A stretch of 64,000 nt of DNA from Scenedesmus sp. ARA3 (lineage: Eukaryota > Chlorophyta > Chlorophyceae > Sphaeropleales > Scenedesmaceae), in contig RWJK01001539.1 in the NCBI GenBank assembly GCA_004335835.1, positions 9,038-73,037 on the forward strand, in the 5' to 3' direction. Under the pieces are notes generated by a model, which ran no database searches, was not told where the DNA came from, and saw only the letters and a list, made by a program, of their open reading frames with translations. How positions within the stretch are numbered: position 1 is the stretch's first letter; each line of letters starts with the position of its first letter. Below, one piece after another: positions 1-10,000 of the stretch. Position numbers and translations under genes: made by a program.

Positions 1-57
<57 letters not shown>
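1..57. repeat. (CAG)19 triplet microsatellite at the window edge
   Basis: There are nineteen uninterrupted CAG units. On the minus strand this is (CTG)19, in the same orientation as the CTG tracts inside other introns here. It is probably intronic to the methyltransferase gene. The array begins at base 1, so its true length is unknown. The rest of 58-409 holds no recognisable exon. Confidence 0.9.
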
Positions 58-58
<1 letters not shown>

Positions 59-409
59 GACAGTAGCACCATGTCAGTTACATCAACACGGTGGCCAGCG
101 GCAGGCTGTGACCACATGAACACAAGGAACTTCTGTTTGTCTTGACAATTGGCAGCAGGTACACAGGATATTAGGCCTCAGCAAGCCAGACACGTGCAGC
201 TGATGCTGTAGTCACAGATGCATGCAATCAAGTGGCATAGCAAGCAATGCTGCAGCACTTCACCCGCAACAACCGTTTCACTGTAGTACGTTGGCCAAGC
301 AGAACAGCAATGAAGTAGTGCGTGCAGTGCCTTGATGTTCATCTCTTAGCTTTGGGGGTGATGCGTTGTCGTAAGGGCGCTGTGCCTACATTCCTCTGTC
401 AGGACTCAC

Positions 410-2052
410 CATAGGTGCCACTTGGGCTGAGTGCGGTGAGGCCAGGGATGTCAAAGCCGTCCATGTGCTCAAAGCGCACATGAGGGTAGCGCGCCTTGGC
501 CCTGCACGCCCACACAGCACAGCACAGCACAGCACAGCACAGCACAGCACAGCACAGCACAGCACAGCACAGCACAGCGCAGCAGAAGCACACATGGTGT
601 GACAGGTGGAGTGAAACGTGAACAAAACGACTGGCTGTACAGCAAGTCGTGGCAGCTGGTGGTGGACCCCTGGACTCACACATTCATGCTGGCTCCGTGT
701 CAGGACAGGCAGCATCAACTAAACTGCTGTGTCTGCCTCAGACAGCGGAGTTGATTGAGTCTGGTAGTGCTTGGTGCAGCTAGGCAGGTCAGCTAAGCTG
801 CAGTTGTTCCGCACCTTCCCAATGGGTCTGTGGCGGTGTCAATACCCAGCACCCACTTGCAGCGCTTGTGCAGCATGTCCGTGGTGACGCCTGCGGCTCA
901 GGCCAGCAGCAGCAGAGCTCATCACACAGCTCGCGAGTGCAGCAGTGCACCCTTGGAACTGCCGCAGCAACGGCATAAAGCCTTCTGGCTGCATCAACCA
1001 GGTTGCTGAGGATGCCATGGTCCTAGGAGGGTTGAATCTGCCACCGCATTGCTGCTGATATGACCAGGTGGGCTGCAAGCAACTGCACCAAAAACCCACA
1101 ACAGGCATAGCAACCTGCATGTTGCCGTGTGCAGTTTGCATGCCCGCCTCACCCTCGTGGCAGCCCACCTCCAGCACGACATCATCGGGGTGCGTGTACA
1201 GCAGCGCGGCTGAGCGGTAGTGCTTCGTGGTCTCAGCCACCAGCACGCGCGCAGGCGGCTGCAACACAAACAGCAAGAAGGGTGCACATGGTTGCATGTT
1301 GAGAAGAATGGCACTGGCCTGCATGTGAGTCATTGCTTGGAGACAGCACAGACCGCTGCAGAACATCACACAGGGTGAGCAGTGCCTGGCACTGCCAACA
1401 GTTCAGATATTCGAAGGTTCATCAGCCCAGCTAAGCATCTGACGCATTGGCACCACTGCTGTGCCATGCACCGTGTGCTGTAATGACCTGATGGATGCTG
1501 TGCTGTGCATCTGACGCCACTGATAGCTTGCGGCTGCACGGGCACCGCTCACATGAGCCTGCCCAGTCTAGCTTCGCACAGCGCCGCTGGCAGTGCTTGT
1601 CATTGGGTGTGCCGCGCATCGCATGTGCGTGCTGGCGCAGTGCTTGCAGTCACATTCTAAGCCACGACAGCTGCGTGTCAGGTCAGTTGTGGTAGCCACA
1701 CCGCCAGCCAGCCCACCTCACACCCACCTTGGGGAACACGCGCATGCTGTCAGGGCGCACCCAGTACGTGGTGCCATCAGACAGGTACTTGACCTGGCAT
1801 TTGATGTAAGCATTCCTTTTTCAAAGCTGTAGGTTAGCTCAACTGCTAACATATCAGGCTGCTGCTCCCAAGCATGCTCGCTGCTTTGCAGCAGTCAACA
1901 CAAACCTGGTAACGCCCAAATCGCTCATGTTTTGCATCTGTTACAGCGTCATAGGTTAAGATAGCCTTGCCGTGTCTAAGAACTGACACTGTATCGCCGA
2001 CTTTGAATTTGCTGCTGCTGCTGCTGCTGCTACCACTGCCGCTAGCCTCCAT
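410..2052 (-). CDS. SAM-dependent methyltransferase, 5' part (gene runs off the left edge)
   Basis: Five exons were spliced on the minus strand: 2052-1906, 1793-1728, 1258-1153, 890-815 and 501-410, all with GT-AG borders and consistent phase. The last visible donor is at 409, and no further exon is recognisable in 1-409, so the C-terminus lies outside the window. The N-terminus (Met, a Ser run, then FKVGDTVSVLRHGK) is followed by VKYLSDGTTYWVRPDSMRVF, which looks like a small SH3/Tudor-like beta-barrel. Next comes a class I methyltransferase start: DDVVLEVGCHEGVTT is motif I (the SAM-binding Gly loop), followed by KWVLGIDTATDP (the acidic residue after beta-2). Substrate and location cannot be told. 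The start is the first ATG before the Ser run. The catalytic half is missing, so the family call rests on the Rossmann-type signature and is moderately sure. Confidence 0.72.
512..577. repeat. Pentanucleotide AGCAC microsatellite beside an acceptor
   Basis: About twelve to thirteen copies of AGCAC (GTGCT on the minus strand) lie in the methyltransferase intron, a few bases before the minus-strand acceptor of the exon that starts at 501. The array sits where a pyrimidine tract would be expected. Confidence 0.85.
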
Positions 2053-2299
2053 GTTTCGTCAACTCGGCAGGTAAGACCGTTTAACGCATGATTAACGCAA
2101 TCAATCGATGAACCCCCTAGTACGGTAAGCCCGGGGAGCTTATAGTACTTAGAGTCGCTCTAAGAGGGGGTCGAGGGTTTCAGGTGTCGATATACCTTCT
2201 AAAAAGAGGCCACTGTCTCGGAAGATGCACAAGCCGGTAGTTTTGTTTGTTGTATGCTGACGAAGGTCTATACGTGTTGCGAGTGCTGCAGCATTAGAC
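2053..2299. promoter_or_regulatory. Shared divergent promoter region
   Basis: About 247 bases separate the start codons of the methyltransferase (minus) and the DUF924 gene (plus), or about 350 if the second DUF924 ATG is used. The stretch is less CTG-rich than its surroundings. No TATA element stands out. The promoter role is inferred from the head-to-head arrangement alone. Confidence 0.5.
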
Positions 2300-4133
2300 A
2301 TGCTGGCTGTCAGAACTTCTTGGTTGGACATTGCCATCAGGACCAGAAACAGCTGCCTGCTCCGCCCTTCAGCACCCACTGGGGCTCTTACACGCCATAG
2401 CATGTCGACTGCGGCTGTGGCTGCGTGTCCAGAACGCGCACATGCTGTGCTAAGCTACTGGTGCGTGTGCTGCTTCTGCCGCTCCTCCCCTGTTGACTGA
2501 CTCATTGCACCTGTCCTGGCACCCATCAGCACGAACAATACTGACCGGTCATTGACTTTTGCTCATACCTTCTGTTGTGGTGTGCTATCATCCTACCGTC
2601 CTGTTCCTGCGCTGCCCAGCGGAAGTGTACAGTTCATAGGAGTCAGCCAGCTGGCTGACCTCGCTCTGGCAAACACAAGCATGGCTGCTGCTGGTGTGCC
2701 TCATGTGCGAAGTGAAGTTTGCCCTTGCAGTGTCATTACACCTCAGTCCATTATATGTATGCCTCACCGCTGCTGCTGCTGCTGCAGGGTGGGCCCCGGC
2801 TATGCCAGCCCAGGCCCCCCAGGCTCCTGGGCCGCCCCTGAGGTCAGCCAGCGCTGGTACACGGGAGGCCCCGCAGTGGACCAGGTGACACGGTGCACGC
2901 TGCACAGCTACAAGCAGCAAACCAACTGTGGCCATATAGTTTGAGGCATCACATATGTTGAGTTAGTTTAGCTGGAAGCAGCACTCACGTTGCAGCAGTA
3001 CAGCATGAAGCGGCACAATGCTGCTTGAAGCAGCATGTTGCTATGACTACTTGTGTTCCTGGCAGCTTGCGCGTGGCTGGGGTTGCGCTGCTGTGACCGG
3101 GCGTACACGCTGCAGACGGCACTGCCAGCGCTGCTCATTGCCTGTCATCAGGGGTTGCGTCGGAGCTGGAGGCGCGAGTATGACAGGCGGTAGCAGCGTA
3201 TCAGCGGCTGCAGCGAATACCTCAAGTCGTTCTGCGTGTTGGCTCAGTCACGCTCACCACTGCTTTTCATGCTACAATTGCTGCAGTACATCAAGGAGCA
3301 CTTTTCAGCGGATGTGGAGGCAATGCAGGCCGGCCGCTACGACAGCTGGCAGCAGCAGCCGCTGAGCGCTGTTGCCGGCATCATCCTGGCTGACCAGTTC
3401 ACACGGTGGGAATGAAGAGCTGCTGCAGTAGATCAGAAATAGCATGGCACAGCCAGCGCCCTTTGCGGCTATTGCCACAACCAGTAATTTGTTGGTTGCC
3501 ATTCGCTGCCTTCTGGCAGCAGTTGGGCAGCAAGGTGGTGCTGTTCCAATTGTGTCAGGCTGGCCTCCTGCTGCGTGCGGCTTGGTGTATGGCACGCACT
3601 GCATCAGCATAAAGTCCACAACCAGAATGCAAGGCCTGGTGCTGAACGGATGACAGCATGCGGAGCAAACCGTAACACACACAACGAGCATCTTCAATGC
3701 ACATTCATCATCATCACCGCAAGGAGCATGACGCTACATACATCACCCGGAACCAGCTGCACCACGTGCCTGCCGAGTTAGGGCCTCCGACCCTCTGTGC
3801 GTGCTGTGCTCTGCGCGCCCTGCGCACCGCTTGCAGGAACATCCACCGCGGCAGCGCTGCTGCGTTTGCGGCCGATGCCCAGGCCCTGAGCTGGGCGCAT
3901 CAGCTGCTGGTGAGTGCCAGCACCGCACAATCCCCGCCACCTGGCTTGTCACAGCATTGCAAACTCTTTGAATGCAAGCTGCCAATGCAGATGAGGCTGC
4001 GCTCTCATTCAACAGCACACGACGTTCATGCAGTTCATTGGCAGCTACCCATGAGGCAGCCAACAGCATGCCAGACCTTGAGAAGGGAACTGGCTGCTTT
4101 GAATTTATGTGGGTGTTGCTGTGCTGTTTGAAG

Positions 4134-4178
<45 letters not shown>

Positions 4179-4859
4179 AGGGCTCTGGCCGCGCGTCTGA
4201 GGTGCCTCCCGTGCTGCGCCAGTCTGTGGTTTTGCCCTTTATGCACAGCGAGGCCCTGCAGGACCAGCAGGTGTGCGCGCTGCATGCATGTATGCTGCGC
4301 AGCTGCTCTGTGGCCCCAGACAGCTGCCGGTGCACAGCAGGCTGCTGGGTATGCTTGCAGCTGTCCAGCAAGTACAGATATTGCTGTGAAACGACAGTTT
4401 CAGCTGTGCTTGCATGCTGGTCAACAGGAAGCAGCAGCAGCAGCCACCAGGTGGTGTACGTTGCTGCTGCGGCTGTGCCTTCAGCTTCCATGTGATGCTG
4501 CCAGCTCACACTCGTGGCAGGTCTGCTAAGGTGTGGCCTGCTGGCAACCTCAGCTACCCCTGGCACCACTGCAATGAATGAGACTTCGAAACATTTTCCA
4601 CCTGCCGCTGCTGCTGCTGCTGACCACTCTTGTGCAGCGCTGCGTCGACCTGGTGACGGCAGAGCTTGAGGCGAGCAGAGCTGCAGACCCTGATTCTGCT
4701 GCAACGCAGGCGTGGGCCTTTCAGCTGCAGTTTGCAGTGGCCCACAGAGACGTGGTGGCCAAGTGGGGCCGCTTCCCGCACAGGAATGCGCTGCTGGGCA
4801 GGCAGAGCACGCCAGAGGAGGAGGCGGGCTTGGCAGATGGCAGCATTGGCAGCTGGTGA
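2300..4859 (+). CDS. DUF924 family protein
   Basis: Six exons: 2300-2460, 2788-2884, 3287-3405, 3837-3909, 4181-4270 and 4638-4859, giving 253 residues ending at TGA. The order of family motifs is complete: AHAVLSYW near the N-terminus (the usual LxFWF position), PEVSQRWYTGGPAVDQYIKE, LADQFTRNIHRGSAAAFAAD, VVLPFMHSEALQDQQ, then HRDVVAKWGRFPHRNALLGR and STPEEEAGL. The family has an alpha-helical repeat-like fold and no established reaction; bacterial members are roughly 180-210 residues. The extra N-terminus, rich in Arg, Ser and Leu before a second in-frame ATG at 2402, may be an organelle targeting peptide; starting at 2402 would give about 219 residues. Codons split by introns (TG|G Trp, CG|G Arg) restore conserved residues, which supports the splicing. 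The intron before exon 5 ends in a long CTG run. Confidence 0.9.
4136..4177. repeat. (CTG)14 tract ending in a splice acceptor
   Basis: A pure CTG run occupies the end of DUF924 intron 4 and flows directly into the CAG acceptor at 4178-4180. Read on the other strand it encodes a Gln run, which is not a gene. Confidence 0.85.
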
Positions 4860-5136
4860 TCCATGAGGCTCCGCTGCTGCTGGTCGTACGCAGCTGCAGG
4901 TGGCACAGCTTGGCCGCTGGCAGGGAGCGCTCTCTCAGCAGCTGTAGGTATGTTTGGTTGCTTTGGTTGTCCAGAAGGACGAATGTATGCACGTGGTGCC
5001 GCACTAGCATTGAATGCTGCAGCCTTGTTCGTGTGCCGATTTATGCAGTCCCCCAGGACGCTTAGCAATCATACAGCAGGTTTAAAGCGACGCAGGCAAC
5101 TCGTTCTCGTCGTACAGCAACATCTGTGCTGCTGTG

Positions 5137-5141
5137 TGTAA
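5137..5141 (+). terminator. TGTAA polyadenylation motif of the DUF924 gene
   Basis: TGTAA lies 278 bases after the DUF924 stop. It is the established nuclear polyadenylation signal of chlorophyte algae. Cleavage would be expected about 10-20 bases further on. Confidence 0.55.
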
Positions 5142-5155
5142 TAAAGGTCAGCCCT

Positions 5156-6876
5156 GGTGCATGGTGATGGTGCTGCCTGCAGCGGAGCTTGCCGCCGTGG
5201 CTTGCATGCAGCCGTGCCAGGTTGTGCGATGAAACGAAATGTGATATCATATCGGTGACTTGCACGTCAGCGCTAGCAAAGCTATGGTGAGGGTGGCCAA
5301 GACTCTTGGCAAGGCTTGCCAAGGCAGCAACTCAGCCGTCTTGCACTGCCAAAGCTTGTTTAAGAATAATAATCGTGCCTGTGATAGTACGCGACGGACA
5401 AGCACAGTTCATCGTGGTTCAGTAGTAACCATGGGCAATCGGCTGCCTTGATTTGTTCGTGATCAGATATTGCTGATAAAAGCTTGCCCATTCTCATGTG
5501 CGCTTCATATATGGTATTTTCATTATCATATCAGGTGATCAGAGTTCCTGCGTGCAGGCTAAAGTGCTCGATGAGGGGGTACATGCGCGTGGGTTTCACC
5601 ACGTGTTTGTCGCAAATCCAGGTCCAAGTATACAACAGTTCGTGGGCTTGATCCTCGCTCGTCATTTACTGCAAGCTATAAAAAATCAAACAACAGCGTA
5701 CGAAAGCTTTACCGAAGCAGTAGGCGTGATAAGCAAATGGCTGTTGTCGCAATGCACATGGCTGCGCCGTCTTGTGCAAGCAAGTGAACAGTCTTGGAAA
5801 CAGTTGCAATCTACGTTATTCATTTTCCTGGGTCTGTAGGTGTGATGTGGTATGAGGGTGTGTTCAGGTTCCAGGGTCCTTCAAGCCCGGGACCTGCTTC
5901 AGGGGCCAGCGCCTGCACTCCCACGATCAAGTACGCCTGACGAACCAGACAATTGATGTTTTATTCAATGTTGGTGACTACGTTGCTGCTGCTGCGAACA
6001 GTGTATGCGTTGTGACAACACTTAGGAGGCTCCAGGTCGAATTCTCAAGTACGTCAATTCATTGCAAGCATCCGGGTGGGTTCGAATCTCATTACACGAC
6101 AATGTAATGAAAGTTTGAAGGCCTATGGCATCTCACCGGCAAGGCACCGCAGCTGCACTCAATTCTGAGAGAGCCTGTCGTGCATCGCGGGCTATGCCTT
6201 CGTTCTGCTGCGCTCTTTCAGCATAGGGGCTGACACTGCAATTCAAAACATATACCGGCTCGGCATCAAGACATCGGCGTCTTCACTTGCTGACATAGCC
6301 TCTGACTTCTCCTATTTGGACTCCCCTTTCATGCAGCTAGCTGGTGCACTGCACAGCACGCAGCAAAGCGACCAACGTGCACATTGCTTCCCAGCAACCA
6401 GCTGCACCCTGCTTGAGGTCTAACATTGGAAGTGAACATCAGCAGCAGCAGGAGCAGCAGCAGCAAGTGAAGACTGTCTGTGACAGCAAGCTGCAGGCAA
6501 GTGTTCAATGATCCGACAACATGGCGACCGTGTCGCTTGCGTGGCATGCCAGCGCTGATTTTGCCAAAGTTGCAAGCAGCATCCAATGGTGAACAATCAA
6601 TGTTGTTCAGCAGATCCAGTGTGCAGGTGCGGCAATGATGCCGTACCCAGAACTGGCGGTCTGTGGTGGATGATTTGAAGGTTGGAGCGTTGGCAGCCTG
6701 TGCGCGGCTGTCTGCGCATGCAGGGCCGTCTGCTGCAGTCGCAGCATCTGTCCAGTTGCTGTTCTGACATGAATGATAACATGCAAACACTGCACTGCAG
6801 GCTTTACCCTCCCATTGTCCCTCAGGACACTCAGGCAGCGGACTAGCAGCTCAGCCAGCAGCGGAAGACTTGACAC
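5156..6876. other. Intergenic region upstream of the giant repeat gene
   Basis: This stretch of about 1.7 kb contains the presumed promoter and 5' UTR of the giant gene. It is locally more AT-rich than the genes. A 113-codon open frame at 5498-5839 has no recognisable motif. A short tRNA-like T-arm at 6076-6092 lacks the rest of a tRNA. A short impure CAG stretch lies near 6440-6466. Nothing else is supportable. Confidence 0.5.
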
Positions 6877-6997
6877 ATGGGGCGCGCACCCACGCGGTGC
6901 TGCACGCAGCGGCTGCTGCTGGGGCTGTGGCTGGCCCTGCTGTTTGCTGCAGCCCCAAGCCGCGCGAGCTTGTGGCGCCTGTCTGTAGAAGGCCGTG

Positions 6998-7044
<47 letters not shown>

Positions 7045-10000
7045 TTGCTGGGGCTGCATGGCAGCAGCAGCCACGGCAGGCAGCTGGCGCAGTGGGGCAC
7101 AGGGCCCTGCCCGCCAGGGACTGGCAGGGCCACAGCAGACAGCTGGTACACAACGCGGCAATGCTGCCCCTGCCCCCGCAACACCTACAACACGGGCGCG
7201 GAGGTTGTCTGTGTGGTGGGTGTTACGGCTGCGTTGACAGGTTTTGTCTAGCGGTCACTGGGTTTGGCTGCTGCTGCTGCTGCTGCTGCTTCTGTGTGTT
7301 GGAGCCCCGCGTCCGGATGCTCAACTCACAGCATCACACAGGCCAAGCTGCAGTGCCAGCTGCCACATCACATGCCGTGTCAAACCCCCTGTATGTCACA
7401 CGCTGCTGAAGTGTGCTCAGCGTGGAGTGGCGCACACCACCCCACGCCACGCCAGATAGTGACTGGCCGCACACACACTGATGCTGCACTGCAATTAGCA
7501 TGATGTATATGCACGTGCCATGCTGCATATCTCTGGGTGGTGAGCTCTGCTTGCTGACAATGTGTCTGCAAAGGTTGTGCCCCAGCCGCACGTGACGCAA
7601 GGCACCTCCGAACGTGCCGTGCTGCACGTGTGCCAAGCCCCTCCCGCGCCCTGCCTTGCTGCTCCGTGAAATCTCTGCTGCCCCTGCAGCCCTGCCCTGT
7701 CGGCTCCTACACAGCTGACACGGGCGCCACCTCCAAGGCCGCATGTGTCTGCTACAACGGCTACAGGCTCACCAGCAAGGGCTGCAGCCCCGACTGCCCG
7801 CCCAACTACTACCTGGAGAACCGCGGCATGGCCTCCTCCATTGGCAGCTGCCTGCCCTGCCCTGCAGGCAGGGTCAGCCCCCGCGGCAGCGTGGGGCAGC
7901 TCGCCTGCAGGGCCACAAGTAAGCCAGGCTGGCGTGAGGCACTTTGTCTTGGTTTGAAGATAGCATAACGTGTGCTGGTATGGGGTTATGTACATGATGG
8001 GTCTGGTAGAGCAGCAGCAGCAGCAGCAACAGCGACAGCACTTGCTGCTGCCAGAGCGGAGCTGGCGGAGCAGTGGCGTGCACAAAGCAAAGGCTATCAC
8101 CTCAATCAGTTGCAGTGGGGAGATATCGGAGGGCCAACATGCTTGTATGTCATGCTGCAGTGCAACAGGCTGCGGCCGCTGATGTGCTGATTGTCTTGGT
8201 TTGTTGCTGCTGCAGGGCAACCAGCCTCACCTGCCACCATCGTTTGCCAACCAGTGAGTACCTTGCACTGTGAGCTGAGCATCATGCGCTCTTGTTCCTG
8301 CTGCATGCAGCTCCAGCGGTGCACAGACTGCATTCGGCAATCAGATCAGCACATGCACAGTCACGCCATTGCCATCATGTGATGCGACTCAACGAAGCTT
8401 GTTGCACTGCGCTGCCTACCAGGGCTATGGCAAGGCAAACGGCAGGTCCAGTGAGCAGTGCGTCATGTGCCCTGCTGGCCGCTACTCCCTGGGAGGGGCC
8501 ACAGCCAGGTGCATCAGGTGGTGAGTGGCTGGCTGCGCAGCAGCAGCAGCAGCAGCAGCACGCTCCTGAACAACAGTCAGCGGCCTAGCAGAGTGCACTA
8601 AGGAGGCGCTGCTCTGCCCGACACAGTGCTGCGGTGACACATGTGAGAGCCTACACCACATACTCTGGTGGGGACTGCAGCAGCACGTGCCAAAGTTGTG
8701 CAGCAGCCGAATCACGCCCCCCGCTCCATGCGGCTGACTAGTTGCACTTTTCGCCCCACACATGAGCAACGCACATCTACGGTACAGCATGTTCTTCAAT
8801 ACCAACGTGCTGCTTGCCGCTCCCATTCTGATGTGCTGCAGCCCCGACCAGTCTACCAGCAAGGCTGGCGCCAGCACATGCGCATGCTTCGCGGGACGAG
8901 GATGGGCCGACTGCCACCTGTGAGCGACAGCACACCACCTGTTATGACAGTTTATAAGTGGCCAGTTCGCGTGAAGCACTGGCTATGTCAGCCTGTTGCT
9001 TGATAGGCTGCATGGCTGTGTGTCATCGTGCTGTGTGCCAGTTGCCGATGTGCCTGGCGATGAGTCGCTGGCCACACGTGTAGGCTGCTGGTTGCAGAAT
9101 GCTCTTGCTTGCGATGCATTGACGCCTGGATGCTGCGTGCAGCACACAATGCATCAACTACTGTAGCCACCAGCTCCTGCACAAGCGGCGCCTGTACAAC
9201 CAAAATAACATGTGTTTTGTTCATAAGTTGAGCTCGCGCCTGATGTGCTGTCACCGCCTGCAGGTGTCCTGCTGGCACATTCTCTCCTGGAGGGTCGTTT
9301 GCGCCGTGCATCCCATGCGGGCTGCTGCTGACGTCACCGCCAGGGGCGCCCTCCATCGACTACTGTGAGCACTCTCAGCAGCATCCACGCAGCAGCAGCA
9401 GCAGCAGCAGCAGCATCTATTGCACCCGGATGTTTTCAGGATTTGCTTGCCTACTCCGCTACTGCACAGCAGCTGCGGCAGCTGCAGGCATCAGCAACAG
9501 GCACACGCCTGTGGGTTGCTGCACAGCAGCACACCCAGGCGCCATGATGGACACTCCTTGCTGTGAGGTGCATGCCTGCTGCTGCTGGTTTCTGGGGTTG
9601 TCAACGTGCATCCTTTGTCTGCTGTGCCTGCTGCCCTGCAGGCAAGTGTGTTGCTGGCTTCGGCTCCACCACTGACCGCCCAGATGACTGGTGAGAGGTG
9701 TTGCAGCAGATGACTGGTGAGAGGTGTTGCAGCAGATGACTGGTGAGAGGTGTTGCAGCAGATGACTGGTGAGAGGTGTTGCAGCAGATGACTGGTGAGA
9801 CGTGTTGCAGCAGATGACTGGTGAGACGTGTTGCAGCAGATGACTGGCTTATGCAACAGCTGGGGAAAACTGGGCTGGTGTTTCGGTCAGCTGCGGGTAT
9901 GCCAGGTGTCAGCAGCAGCCTAATCTGTGGCAGCCTCATTATTCCTTCTCTGTTTGATAGCCATGTCCTGCAATGGCACTCAGCGCGCTCTTGGGGCGGA

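Noticed and set aside
3743..5010. Long minus-strand open frames with poly-Gln or poly-Ser opposite the DUF924 gene
   Set aside because: They are produced by CTG tracts in introns and by the antisense of real DUF924 exons.
5498..5839. 113-codon plus-strand open frame
   Set aside because: It has no recognisable motif, no neighbouring exons with matching phase, and AT-rich intergenic composition.
6028..6100. Possible tRNA gene, from the T-arm-like GGGTTCGAATCTC at 6078-6090
   Set aside because: The T-stem needs G-T pairs, and no matching acceptor stem, D-arm or anticodon arm is found at the expected distance upstream.
7495..8220. 241-codon minus-strand open frame
   Set aside because: It is antisense to exons 2-3 of the giant gene; the plus strand carries the Cys-module motifs.
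9681..9836. CRISPR-like regularly spaced repeat
   Set aside because: The units are directly contiguous without spacers, inside a eukaryotic intron.
9491..9939. Minus-strand frame with a repeated His-Gln-Ser-Ser-Ala-Ala-Thr motif
   Set aside because: It is only the translation of the 26-bp minisatellite.
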